A DNA stretch of 64,000 bases, taken from assembly GCF_036323735.1 (NCBI RefSeq), contig NC_086026.1, positions 73,871,039 to 73,935,038 of the forward strand. The letters run 5' to 3'. The notes under the pieces were generated by a model, which saw nothing but the letters and a program-made list of their open reading frames with translations, was not told the origin of the DNA and ran no database searches. The position numbers and the translations under genes were made by a program. The DNA comes from Rattus norvegicus. Taxonomy: Eukaryota > Chordata > Mammalia > Rodentia > Muridae. Below, piece by piece: positions 23,935 through 34,451 of this stretch (the stretch's first letter is position 1; every line of letters begins with the position of its first letter).

Positions 23935-24126
23935 CCACCTGCCACAGCTGGCCTCCACACCCCAGGGCCACCTGCCACAGCTGGCCTCCACACCCCAGGG
24001 CCACCTGCCACAGCTGGCCTCCACACCCCAGGGCCACCTGCCACAGCTGGCCTCCACACCCCAGGGCCACCTGCCACAGCTGGCCTCCACACCCCAGGGC
24101 CACCTGCCACAGCTGGCCTCCACACC
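23935..24126. repeat. 33-bp GC-rich minisatellite, 5.8 perfect copies
   Basis: Units start at 23935, 23968, 24001, 24034, 24067 and 24100 (the last is 27 bp) without a mismatch that I can see. Each unit contains CACCTG and CAGCTG, nine bases apart start to start. Because 33 is divisible by 3, open frames of repeating 11-residue peptides appear on both strands. They have no coding context. Confidence 0.97.
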
Positions 24127-24449
24127 GCTTCTTGCTCTCGGTCTTGGTCAGTGGGTCTCAGTCATCCTGAGGGCTGCTTTGGGTCTTTTGGGCATAGACA
24201 GATGCTACGGGACCTCCTCTTATTCTAGCCATGTCAGGAGCATGGACTGATCAGACCTCACTGCACTCCCAGTCATCCCTCTGCCCCTCCATTCATCAGC
24301 TACGAGGCCTCCTACACTGAAGTAGGAAGAAGCTCCCTAACTCCGGAACCTGGCTCCCTCTCTGCTTCTTAGCATGCAAGGAGAGGGAGGGGATAGAGGG
24401 AACAAGCCAGCTGACTTATTTACATGGTTCTTCCTCTGAAATGATCCTG

Positions 24450-24560
24450 GGGCATTTTCTTATTTAATTATTAATACCCTGGTGGTGCCTGATACGTTAA
24501 CCTCTGTCACTCCAAATGGAGTTGCCTAATAACCATGGTGGCAGGATTGATTTTCCCTTG
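24450..24560. promoter_or_regulatory. Candidate AT-rich noncoding element
   Basis: TTATTTAATTATTAATACCC and nearby ATAACC/TAACC motifs lie in a repeat-free block. Nothing firmer than motif content supports a regulatory role. Confidence 0.18.
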
Positions 24561-25025
24561 GTCATCTCATAAACATATGTCTTTGGTCTTTGTGCTCCCT
24601 GAGAGCCCCCAGGAAGTCCCACTAAAGTGATTGGGGAGGAGATACCCTCACACACTGACAGCTTCTTTCTGGCTGCTTTTCTGTCTTCTTAATTGAAGTG
24701 TCAGAGACAAGGTGATACAGTTGTTTAAGAGTCAGTCTGTGAGATAGAAGTGTAGGGCTCTCTACCTCACCACTGGTTGCTTATAACATGTCAGAAAGAA
24801 AAAGGAAGCATGCTGGGAAGATGGCAGCGTAGGTAGGGTGACCACATTGGAGCACGGGACTTCTGCTGTCACTGTCTGGGGCTCAAAAGGGATGTTTTCA
24901 ATGGTACTGACCTCTGTCAAGCTCTGCTGGGTAGTAGATGTTACTTGACAGGGCAGAGCTGAAGACAAAGGGCAGACTGGAGGGAGAGATGGAGCAGGGT
25001 GAAGAAGCTTAGACTGATAAAAAAC

Positions 25026-25026
<1 letters not shown>

Positions 25027-25063
<37 letters not shown>

Positions 25064-25261
25064 TACAAGTGTGTGTGTATGAGTGTGTGTGTGTACGAGT
25101 GTGTATGTGTGTGTAAGTGTGTGTGTACCAGTGTGTGTACGAGTGTGTGTGCGTGTGTGTGTACACGAGTGTGTATGTATGAGTGTGTGTGTACAAGTGT
25201 GTGTATGAGTGTGTGTACGAGTGTGTGTGTATATGAGTGTGTGTGTGTGCGCGTGCGCACA
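25027..25261. repeat. (TG)n with GTACGAG/GTATGAG interruptions
   Basis: TG repeats carry regularly spaced GTACGAG, GTATGAG and GTACAAG variants for about 235 bp. Confidence 0.95.
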
Positions 25262-25510
25262 CGAGTGCATTTGCATTTGTGTACAGAGGTCAGAAGAGGA
25301 CACCATTCTGAATCATTCTCTACCTTATTCTCTTCATTCAGAGTCTTTTACTGAACCCAGAGCTAAACTGGCAGCCAGCAAGCTTCAGCAATCCTCCTGT
25401 CTCCACCCCTCACAGAGGCTCCTGGTGTGCACACTGTCGTACCTAGTGCTGAGTTATAAACTTAGGTCCTCATGCTTCTGCAGTAAGAGCTCTTACTCAC
25501 TAGGCTGTCT
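25262..25510 (-). mobile_element. B3-type SINE following the TG tract
   Basis: AGAGGTCAGAAGAGGACACC at the left and an antisense head (CTTAGGTCCTCATGCTTCTG, TCACTAGGCTGTCTCCTCAT) at the right are landmarks of the antisense B3-type composite. Confidence 0.65.
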
Positions 25511-25539
25511 CCTCATCCTCTTGATTGATTGACTGACCT

Positions 25540-25628
25540 CCTGGTTGGTTGACTTCAGTGCTGGAAGGGAACTCAGGGCCTTGTAGACACTGTGCAACTG
25601 CTGTCGTATTAAGCCACATCCACAGCCC
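25540..25628 (-). mobile_element. ID-like SINE fragment, old
   Basis: GGGAACTCAGGGCCTTGTAG followed by ACTGTGCAACTGC and CACATCCACAGCCC reads as a degenerate antisense ID-type sequence. Confidence 0.45.
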
Positions 25629-25958
25629 AGGAAACACCTCAGACTTGGCCAGGTTCCAGGAAAGACTCTGGATGACACAGGTTCTGAGAGGCTTTGTCAT
25701 TTTCTCCGTAATATTGGACATCCTTCTCTCCCTCCCCATACCAGAGCTGGGCATGGCCCTCGATAAAGACTTAGTATTTAGGCCTTAGGCTGTCAGTCTA
25801 AATACCATTTCTCCCACTCCAACCATTTCCTCTTTTAGAGTGCTCATTCAGACAGCCATTGCCCTCTCCGCTGTGGTCAGTCTCCGGTGATTCCTGCCAA
25901 TAAGAGGTAAACTGTGCTGTTTAGACCTGACTCGACAGGAAAAGCTTTAGTTAATACT

Positions 25959-25978
25959 TTTGTTGTTGTTTGTTGTTG

Positions 25979-26019
<41 letters not shown>

Positions 26020-26135
26020 CTTGCAAGACAGGATTTCTCTATAGCCCTGGCTGTCCTGGAACATTCTCTGAGATCTACCTGATTCTGCTCCCAAGTCCTA
26101 GTTTAAAGGCATGTGCCACCATAACCGGCTTGGTG
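25959..26135 (-). mobile_element. B1 SINE with (TTG)n/(CTG)10 tail
   Basis: From 26020 the + strand carries antisense B1: GACAGGATTTCTCTATAGCC, CCTGGCTGTCCTGGAAC, then AAAGGCATGTGCCACC. The tail on the left is TTG units that change into ten uninterrupted CTG units at 25988-26017. Confidence 0.92.
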
Positions 26136-28053
26136 AAGACTTCTAAAGAGCTTGCCCATGGTGGCTATGATCCAAGCAGCCATCCCTCTAGTTATCATGG
26201 GCCCTTTGATATTCAAAGCCTACTAAATTTATAGGTGCCATCTCAGGGTCACACAGGAAACAGGGACAAGACACCTTCTGCATTCAAGTCTTATCTGCCT
26301 TCCTGAGTTCTGTGTGCACCATTCCTTCCTTTCAGAGATACTTAATCATCCCAGACCCCCATAGAAAAGACGTTCATGTCTCTTCTGGCTCTCCAGCTCT
26401 CTCCAGCAGTGGGTGCCCTTTTGTGTCTACTTGAATCTCATAGCGGAGAATGAAGTGGTTGGGTAGATGGCTGACAATGGCTGCAGCCCTCGAGCTACGC
26501 TGTGTGGATTCCAGGGTGCGTGTAGCCGTTGCTGGGTCTCTGCTGCTAAACTTGGGAGAAAGAGAGGATGGGACCAGGAGAGTAGCTGCACTTCTTGGGC
26601 TTTGCCAATTTAGGGAGGAGTGACAGAGTCACCCTTCTTTCCCAAAATGGATCTGTAGATGCTCTTGATCTCCAGCTAAATTTGCACTTAGCTGGGTGAT
26701 TTCCAGAATGCATGTGGAAAGTACTGCCTCATTAGCCATTAATTTAGACCCCACGGTTACACAGAATTTGTGATGATTTGCTTGTTGCTGAGGGAGCTGC
26801 TTAAGAAAGACTTTAACAAGGAAATGATGGAGGGGGGGAGTCGAGCAGTTAAGCCTCTAGGAGAAAGGGGCTGCATGGAGGACTGGATTGCGGGCTGTGT
26901 GCAAATATGTGCCGTTCTTGTTTGTCCTCCAAGGAGGGTAAGTGGCCCTCATCTAAAATCACAGGGCCTGTGGGCTAGATACGCAACCATTTCAAATCTG
27001 GGGGCAGATTTCCAATGTCAAAATGTTTTCTAGAAACCCTCAGCCCTGCTTAATGGAAAGCGTATTTCTTTTAGTGTCAATAGTTGAAAAGAAAAGCTAT
27101 TCTGGATTCATTAAAACCTTTAAATAAATCCCAATAGTGCCTCTTCCATGAGTCATGGCATTGGGTCAGCTCACAAAGGACAGTGGGACCCATGAGGTCC
27201 TGCTCCACAGGAAGTGTCCTCACCGCTCTGTGTCCCCATAGTGGAAACATTTAGACTAGAAGCTGTGCTGTAAGGCTGTAGTGTAGAGTCATAAGGTCTT
27301 GGAGAGTAAGGTCAGCGGCCCCTAGCCACCCCCACATGGCTTATTCTCCATCCTTCTTAAGAAGCAGTGTGTTGTGGATCTCTCATTTGGGGATCAAGGT
27401 AGTTGGCACTGTGTATCTGTACTAAAACTTGACATACAATGGTATTTCAGGAGCCCTGATAACCTGGGCATGCTGCTTCCTTAAAGCCCCGTGTCTGAAT
27501 GTCTCAGTCAGTCATCTCAGAGTGGGAGTGGTATTTGGTGACCCCAGGGCACTGATATCCTGTTGGAGGAAAGAGAAACAGGGGCCCAGAGTTCCAGTTG
27601 GCTGGTGCCCAGAGTGCTTCAGACGGCTGTGTCGGCTCAGTTCCCTGTGGGCTACACAGTTTGGCATAGGAAGAGTAGATGATGTTGGGATGACCCAGCT
27701 TTGCCAGAAATGAGGGGGAGGGAGAGGGAAGAGTGTTGGCTCTACAATGGCCAGATCTGGGTTTCTGTATTAAGGAAAGATTTTGGGGTGAGGGGGCTGC
27801 TCTGAATCCTGTGAAATGTTAGCTAAAGCGTTGCATGTGGGCCTCTTCCCGGAGAGATCTCAGATCCATGACTCAGACTCTTCAGTTACTCAGAGCTGTT
27901 GCCATGTTAGTCAACGCTCTAAGTGTGAAGCATCCAGTGTCCGTTGCTGTGTGGCAGCTGTGGGAAACCCAGTCTATTTAGTACCCGTTTCTTCACTTTG
28001 AGGGAGGACCGAGTTTTAGCACCAAGCAGATGCTGCAGTCAAAGTCTGAGTAA

Positions 28054-28087
28054 GCCCTGTCTTCTCTGTTCTCCCACACAGGGCCTG
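28054..28087 (+). other. Megf11: Splice acceptor and 6-nt 5' UTR of the start-codon exon
   Basis: A pyrimidine-rich run (28057-28076) leads to CACACAG, with the AG at 28080-28081. Only GGCCTG separates this junction from the ATG at 28088. The 5' UTR must therefore come from at least one upstream exon, not identified in this window. Confidence 0.85.
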
Positions 28088-28185
28088 ATGGCGCCGTCCA
28101 CGGTGGGCCTCCTTGTTGTCTTCCTTCTGCAAGCGGCTCTCGCTCTGAACCCTGAGGACCCCAATGTGTGTAGCCACTGGGAGAG
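28088..28185 (+). CDS. Megf11: MEGF11, first coding exon: signal peptide and start of EMI domain
   Basis: This exon encodes residues 1-32 and two bases of codon 33 of MEGF11, a single-pass cell-surface protein with an N-terminal EMI domain and many EGF-like repeats. The family is known for homotypic spacing and mosaic formation of retinal neurons. The exon is 28082-28185. A pyrimidine-rich acceptor ends in AG at 28080-28081 and the donor gtaag begins at 28186. Residues 1-19 form a signal peptide: a short uncharged start, a hydrophobic core (GLLVVFLLQAALA), and an A-x-A cleavage site after A19. The mature chain begins LNPEDPNVCSHWE, the sequence shared by MEGF11 and MEGF10, and C28 is the first EMI cysteine. 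The start codon context has G at +4 but C at -3, so it is only moderate. The reading frame continues exactly into the exon at 33393. MEGF10 is the alternative, but the next exons fit MEGF11 better. Confidence 0.93.
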
Positions 28186-28444
28186 GTAAGGTGGGCAGCT
28201 CAGAGCTGCCACTCCCTGGAGGGCTCATTTTGGGTGTGGCACTCTAGAGGAGTCTGGAGAGGAAGCAACTGTCTATGGAGGTCCTGATGTATAGCAAGGT
28301 GAGGCAGGACAGGGAGCTCGAACTGAAGGACAGGTTAAAACAGTGTGCATTCCTGAGACCCAGAACCACTGGAACATGTTGACCGTAGGATCAGTGTCCT
28401 GATGGGCTGTCTTTCCCCTTCCTCCTTTACATCCCACCCTGTAC

Positions 28445-28795
28445 TAGAGAATTTTCTCATTGCTATGACAAGGTATCTAAGAAATACAACTTAAGAAAGG
28501 GAGGGTTGTTTCTGCCTACAGCACCAGGGTACAGGGCATCAGAGCAAGGAGAGGACAGTTGCAGGAGTGTGGGGCAGCCAGTCACATGCAGGAAGCAGAG
28601 AGAGAAATGGCTGTACTTATCTCCCCTTCTTCTTTCTGTTTCACCAAGACCAGCCAGTGGAATGAAGTTGCCCACCCCCAGGCAGAATCTTCTAACCTCT
28701 GTTAACCCAGCCTAGAAATTCTCCACAGGGTTTGCCTTCTAGGTGACTCTAGAGTCGGTCGGGTTGACAGTCAGTTTCAACTACCACATGCCCAT
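28445..28795 (+). mobile_element. Unnamed rodent interspersed repeat, second copy
   Basis: TTTTCTCATTGCTATGACAA at the left and GGTTGACAGTCAGTTTCAAC at the right correspond to the ends of the element at 7130-7500, with CATGCAGGAAGCAGAGAGAG inside. Confidence 0.7.
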
Positions 28796-30531
28796 CTACA
28801 GAGGAGAGAGTAGAGGCTTGGGGAGTTCTACCCTGGCTACAGCCTCCGTGAGGGCAAGGGTGAGGAGGCACGGATTGGGGTCCTAGATGTCTTGATCTTG
28901 GGATGTCTGTCATAGTTTCCAAGGACTGTCAAGAATGGACGAGTGGATGGGTGGCCTGCCACAGGAAGGTTATAGAAGGCCTCATCTGCTTTTGGTCTGA
29001 TGAGGGCAGGCGGCCAGCTCCAACAGGGTGGCTGGCCCCAGCAGAGAGCCTGCCTCATACTGACTGCAGCAGCCAGTCCTAGAGTCTAGGCTAGGTCTCT
29101 GCAGATGGTCTGACTTTGAAGCACAAGGTTAAAGTATTGATTTTGGTGAGCAGAAAGACAATGACCAGAGACCCAATCAGGAAAAACCGAATTAAACCCT
29201 GGAATTGATTGGCTATGCTGACCAGGATGACTCTGCCACTTAGACACTAATAAATCAAATGAATAAAATTAAGATGAAGACCCCATAGGGCAAGTAGATG
29301 GTGGAGGAGGAAAAGTAAGATGGGCCTTCGAGGATGGATGGCCAGCCCCTGAGCAGAGAGAAGCATCTCGCTGAGGCAATGCACAGGGGTAGCTGAGACA
29401 CTCGTGGACCAGGAAGAATGGCTGGATGCAGAGGGACAGTGCTTGTCCCACTGTGTTGTCTGGTGACTGGGTATCCCGTGCAAAGCTGTGATGACATCAA
29501 GGTTAAAGCAAAGAGTATTTCCATGGTACCCTAGGAAGGATGTAAAAGATCTGTGAAGACTTCAGGACATCCCAACCTGGGTGTTCTGTTTGCTAGCTGT
29601 GCTTCTTGGGGGGGGGGGTGTCTCTGAACTCTGAGCCCATGGCCAGCTCCATCTGGATAGCAAGGAAAATAAACATCCTCACAAGCTGGTGGGAGGAACA
29701 GGGTACACGTATCACAATTGTGCCTTGTAATCATTGTCTTCATATTGGCAACTCCGGGCTCGGGGGTTATTATCAACTCGGGTGCACACTAAACTCATTA
29801 GGGGTGTGCGAATGCAGGTTTTGCAGCTCAGCCCAGAGACTCAGAATCAGTCTTACATCTTTTATATATTCCCTTTTCCTCCTGGTTGGTGAATCCAAGC
29901 CTCTGTTTCCCAGTGTTCGGGGAGCCTCACTGATAGTTAGAACTCCTCATTAGTCCCTGATTTGGGGCCTCCTACTTCAGATAAACCTGTCCATCATCCA
30001 TCCAGGAAAAGACTGATGCAGCAGCCAGGTTCTAGGGTTCCCACGGCGTCCCTGGCCATCTGTGTCTTCTTCCAAGGCTCCAGTCCGGGTTGTTCTCTGT
30101 TACAGAGAGCCATTCCTTATGAAAGGACCCACAGAGAATCTATGCAAACTCTACTTGTCTCACCTGCTCAACATGAACAAGGTTGGAATGGGAAACTCTT
30201 GAGGACGCGCTGACTGGTGGCTGTGGCTTTCAGCTCAGGTCACAGCCTGCATGAGAAAGCAGGGAGCCACCGAGCAGCCAGGCCCAGGTCTTGTCCCTCT
30301 CCCCTGGGAAGGAGGCATCTGTGACTCCTGTGTCCAACAGCGTGCTTCCTTCTGGGGACTTCCAACCAAGCTCTCCTGATAGCATGTTTAGATGTGTCTA
30401 GCCTGAGCCATTCCAAAAACGCACCCTGGTCCTCAGAGAGCTCTTGGGGATACTTTCCTAGCTGGACAGCACCTCTGGAGGGCTCCTAGGTTATATCCCC
30501 TACCACAAAAACCAGGGTAGAGCCCCTGTCT

Positions 30532-30554
30532 CCCCCCCCCCCCCCCCCCCCCCC
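30532..30554. repeat. C23 homopolymer
   Basis: 23 consecutive C residues. The complementary G23 strand has quadruplex potential. The exact length is unreliable in most sequencing. Confidence 0.9.
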
Positions 30555-30929
30555 GTAAAGCCTGGAGCTAGGAGCTAGATTAGCACTCATTAGCATGTCG
30601 GCAAGTGAGCAGTATTGAACCACCCAGCTGTGAAAGCAGGGCACGCACTTCAGGTCGGAGACTGCATTGGTACAAGGCCCTCTAGCTGGACTCATGCAGC
30701 CCAAGGATCTTCCAAAGCTAAGTCCAACCCCATGACATCAATAGCCTCTACCTTTGGGGCTGGTTCCTTTGTCTCAGTCAGTGTAGGAATAGGAAGCTGA
30801 GATCACAAGTGCTCAACAAAGGTGGGACATTTATTCTGTAGCAGGACTTGTCCCCTGCCCCCAACATGGTAAGGAGGAAGAATCGGTCCATGCCTAGCAC
30901 AGGGGTAAAGCCATTCGGTGTCATACTGA

Positions 30930-31180
30930 TGAAGGTTAGCATGTATTAAGCACTTATTATGTACTGGGTAAGCATTTTAAGTGCTTTTTTTCCCTTTCAC
31001 CCCGAGAGGTATACACTACAGTCATTGTCTGTTAATTCTCATGGTAATCTCCATATATATATATCCTTCATATATGCCTCAGATTTTCAAATGAGGACAC
31101 AGAGGCTTACGGGAGTCCAATGGCATGTTTAAGACACAGTAGTGAGTGAGTGATAGGCTCCACACGGGCCTCCAGGCCCA
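30930..31180 (+). mobile_element. Old mammalian-wide repeat (L2/MIR type)
   Basis: TTAAGCACTTATTATGTACT followed later by ATGAGGACACAGAGGCTTAC is the typical order of an L2/MIR-type relic. Confidence 0.6.
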
Positions 31181-31999
31181 GGCTCTGACTCATTTGTCCA
31201 AGAGATGGCCTTGCGAAATGTATCATGGTGCTGTGGAATTCAACTGAAGTCCTGAAGGAAGCAGGAGTGAGTGCTGACTTTCCTGTTTCCTAAGGCATGG
31301 TGATGAACAGGGCGTTTGGGCCATGCCTGCACGTACTTATATGTCCGAGGCACATCTCCCAGGTACCCACATTCAGAGTCGTCTTTGTCATCCTCAGTGT
31401 CAGACAGAACTCCAGCTTGCCTGGGTCTCTGAGCACTGCCAACCGTTCCTGTCCTCCTTGCAGGACTCCAGACCTCTTGCCTTGCAGGCATCAGGGAGCA
31501 GACTGTGGCCCCACAGCACCCAGCTCCCTTGCAAATGAACCAACAGTTTCCTCAGGCAAAGCAGATGGGCTTTTACAGCCGGGGCCGGCCATCTGGCCCA
31601 GGTCAGTGAGCCTTCTGGGGAAAACATGGAACACCAGTCTACGTGACAATTAATTCCTGACATGCTCTCCAGCCTGCCCAGGAGGTGTGTGCCATGCATT
31701 AGCAGGCAGGCAGCAGTAGTACCGTTTCGTGTCACCTAGCCAGGGTGACAAAGCAAAAGCCTGCCTTGGTGAAGCCCAGAACAGCTTTCCTGTGGCTTTC
31801 ACCTGCTGGTCTAGGTTATAGCTAATAGGCAGGATGACAATGGCTGTTTCCAGCGGGAGATCTGGAGACACATCCTCTATGAAGCCCCAGCTCTGCTAGA
31901 GAGAATGGACCAGAAGGTCACTGGAAGGACTAGGGAAGTTAGGCTGTGTGATGTTCTCTCCTTATCTGCAAAGTGAGATTAATTCTTCTATCTGCTTTA

Positions 32000-32310
32000 T
32001 AAGATTGTCTGGGAACAGTCAGCAGGTCCAGTGTTGGCCTAGAAAGCATGAGGGCCGGTTTGATCTCCCAGAACCCATATTAAACAAACGAACAAACAAA
32101 CAAACTAACAAACAAACAAACAAAGACACATGTTTGTAATCCCAGAGACTCACTGTGGCTACCTAAGTTTCTTTGGCAAGTTCCCAGCCAATAGGAATCC
32201 CTGTCTCATAAAGCAAGGTGGCAGTCATCTGAGTCAAGGTTGTCCTCAGGCCTCCACACGCATGCACCTGTGTACACACATGTACCCCTGTACACAAACA
32301 CACGCAGAGG
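32000..32310 (+). mobile_element. B3-type SINE split by an AAAC microsatellite
   Basis: The left part ends GGTTTGATCTCCCAGAACCC. An (AAAC)n run covers 32084-32125. The right part resumes with TGTTTGTAATCCCAGAGACT and ends in GTTGTCCTCAGGCCTCCACA plus a CA-rich tail. Confidence 0.65.
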
Positions 32311-32481
32311 AATGGGACTCAAAGGGATGAAAGGGTTTGACAATGGAGCCTCAGTTAGTAGTAGCAGCTGTTGACATCAGCGAGCTGCCTCTCCCAGCCT
32401 CAGTTTATTCATGTATGAAAAAGGGCAACTTATTCAGAGTGTCTTTAAAGACCATCTCCCATACACACTAAAGACCATAAT

Positions 32482-32622
32482 GGCCAGGTGAGGTTGCACA
32501 CACACCAGCACTTGAGAGGCAGAGGCAGGTGGACCTCTGTGAGTTCAAGTCTAACCTGAGTTCTAGGCTAGCCAGGGCTACACAGAGAAACCCTGTCTCG
32601 AAAAACAAAACGAAACAAAACA
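32482..32622 (+). mobile_element. B1 SINE
   Basis: GAGAGGCAGAGGCAGGTGGA, GCCAGGGCTACACAGAGAAA and CCCTGTCTCGAAAAAC, then an AAAC-type tail. Confidence 0.95.
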
Positions 32623-32644
32623 TCATAAGGATCCGAATAAATAT

Positions 32645-32770
32645 ATCATTGTCATTTTAGAGACAGGGTCTTATATATTGCCTAGTGTGCCTTGAGCTCC
32701 TGGGCTTAATAAAGCCTCTATCCTCCATATTTAAGGCTGTATGGCATGTACCAATATACTGTGATGATAT
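32645..32770 (-). mobile_element. B1-like SINE, weak
   Basis: AGAGACAGGGTCTTATATAT and CCTTGAGCTCCTGGGCTTAA fit a degenerate antisense B1. The right half is diverged. Confidence 0.4.
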
Positions 32771-32904
32771 AAAATATTTGATTTGCTGAATCCACTTTCT
32801 AGAATCACACAGAACACACCAAACCTTCCTCTACTTATTATCTGATAAGTAAAGTAGAATTTGAGAAAATTACCTGGGTCAGCTGTTGGTAAGGATAATA
32901 GTCT

Positions 32905-33222
32905 AGCTTCTTTTTCTATTATAGTAATAAAATATCCAGACAGAAGCTCACAATCACATGGTGGGGAAGTCACAGCTGGAGCTGATCACATCCCATCCAC
33001 AGCCAGGAAGCAGAAGGCCTTTACTGCATGCTCAGCTCACTCTCTCCATTTCATATGGTTCAGGATCTCAGCCTAGGGAATTGTTCCACCCACAGTGGTC
33101 AGGACTTCCTTCTCAATTAACTTGATCAATAACCGTGTGTCCTATATGAATGCTCGGAGGCACATCCTCTAGCTAATTTCCAGATTCTGTCATGTTGACA
33201 GTTGACTCTAACCAGCACAGAT
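32905..33222 (+). mobile_element. Unnamed rodent interspersed repeat, third copy
   Basis: ATCACATGGTGGGGAAGTCA, CATCCACAGCCAGGAAGCAG and the end TCATGTTGACAGTTGACTC align in order with the copies at 7130 and 28445. Confidence 0.7.
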
Positions 33223-33392
33223 GTGGCCTATATAGCTGAGTTCTAGGGCAGGAATCTGGGATCTGGGAAGAGAGGTCAGAGCTGGATCCTGGTCTTGAGA
33301 CTGTGGGCTGGGCAAATCTGAGAAGGGAATTGTGTCCTGGTATGGGCTTGGCCTTTGCTGACCATGGCTTCCATCTTTCCTCTGGTCCTCAG

Positions 33393-33494
33393 CTACGCCG
33401 TGACCGTGCAGGAGTCTTATGCACACCCCTTTGATCAGATCTACTACACACGATGTGCAGACATCCTCAACTGGTTCAAGTGTACCCGGCACCG
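33393..33494 (+). CDS. Megf11: MEGF11, second coding exon: core of EMI domain
   Basis: This 102-bp exon is bounded by an acceptor AG at 33391-33392 behind a pyrimidine-rich run and by the strong donor gtaagt at 33495. It completes codon 33 (Ser), encodes residues 34-66, and supplies two bases of codon 67 (Arg), so both flanking introns are phase 2. The peptide begins YAVTVQESYAHPFDQIYYTR and ends with an ILNWFKCTRH segment, which is diagnostic of the MEGF10/MEGF11/PEAR1 EMI domain. C54 and C63 are EMI cysteines. Ala at position 43 and Arg at 53 match MEGF11 as I remember it, whereas MEGF10 has Pro and Ser there. Residue 55 is Ala, where I recall Thr in human. EMI domains mediate extracellular protein-protein contact, so this part lies outside the cell. 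No frameshift or stop is present. Confidence 0.95.
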
Positions 33495-34399
33495 GTAAGT
33501 GCTCCTCAGAGGACTGGGTGGAGGATGAGTGCCTGACTCTCTAGTTTGTTATTGAGAGACCCATGGAGCAGGTGTTGTATGCACTGTCTATACTGCATGC
33601 CTGGGATCTCGAAGGCCGGGGTGTGAGACCCTGTTAGCTGCTTTCTTCTGGTTGGAAGTGGTGGGCTTTATGACCTATGGGCATGAAACCCTTCACAAGC
33701 AACATGGAAAGTTGGTGGATGAGCACCCCCAAGTTCCTTATCAAGAGAGGAGTGCACAACCCTGAGGCATTTCTAGTCACTGTCTAAGTCTCGTTGATCT
33801 GAGTGGATCGAGTCCCATTTGTGTACGATAGTCACCCACTTATAGCAGCACCTTGCCCTGGCTGCTCCGTGCTCCCTTCTGACCTCTCTCAGTTTTGTCA
33901 GAGTTGCTGGCCTGTGGCCATAGGCAGAGGCAGAGGCAGCAGTTGGCACTGGTCTTGCCCTGATCCCTTGTATTCTTGAGTCAGAACGGAGTTTGTTCCG
34001 AAGCGTGGCTCCATTGTCTCCGGGGGCTACACAGCCTTCCATTACCCTGGGGCTGGGTGAGTGAGAGGCTGCTTATTAAAATAGGCTGTGTTCCTGGAAC
34101 GTGAGTAATTTTGTTAAATTATTGAGTCTCTGTGGAGCTTTCCTGATGACTTGGAGTGTCAGGCTGACAGCGGCACATCCGTCTGTGGGTGTAGTAGCTT
34201 AGTCCAGCGTCCTCCCCAGAGCAGCCTGGCCCCATGCCCTACCTGTCCAGCTCCCTACTCTGGGAGCACACAAGGCTAGGGGAGTCAGGAGCAGTGGTGG
34301 CCTCTCTCCCGTGAAGACTTGGGAGTCTTCCCATGTAGCAGGGACTTCCCTTGGCCCAGTGACTTCTGTGTCAACTATGAATCATTTTTTATCTGAGAG

Positions 34400-34401
<2 letters not shown>

Positions 34402-34449
<48 letters not shown>
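34402..34449. repeat. (CA)n microsatellite
   Basis: About 24 uninterrupted CA units. Confidence 0.97.

Positions 34450-34451
<2 letters not shown>

Larger units (their letters stand above)
1..28081 (+). other. Megf11: Upstream Megf11 intron (right part), no exon recognised
   Basis: No protein-coding exon, CpG-rich promoter or RNA gene is recognisable here. The repeats and candidate regulatory blocks listed separately lie within it. I see nothing identifiable in 431-2431, 2471-3499, 3556-3860, 4310-5010, 5280-6316, 7500-8337, 8963-9420, 9480-9881, 10165-10700 (apart from a possible MIR remnant near 10430-10520), 11900-14065 (apart from a weak B1/B4-type scrap at 12890-12985), 14900-15568, 18935-19692, 19884-20569, 20676-21875, 21938-22504, 24560-25026 and 26136-28053. 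That the region is transcribed as intron, not promoter-proximal intergenic DNA, is inferred from the acceptor at 28081. Confidence 0.7.
28186..33392 (+). other. Megf11: Megf11 intron between first and second coding exons
   Basis: This is a 5,207-bp phase 2 intron with consensus gtaag and AG ends. It holds two copies of an unnamed rodent repeat (28445-28795 and 32905-33222), a C23 run (30532-30554), an L2/MIR-type relic (30930-31180), a B3-type SINE broken by an AAAC expansion (32000-32310), and B1 sequences (32482-32622 and a weaker antisense one at 32645-32770). The stretches 28796-30531, 30555-30929 and 31181-31999 hold nothing I can name. Confidence 0.93.

Noticed and set aside
23725..24250. 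Open frames with repeated 11-residue peptides on both strands.
   Set aside because: They come from the 33-bp minisatellite, whose length is a multiple of three. Both strands are open equally.
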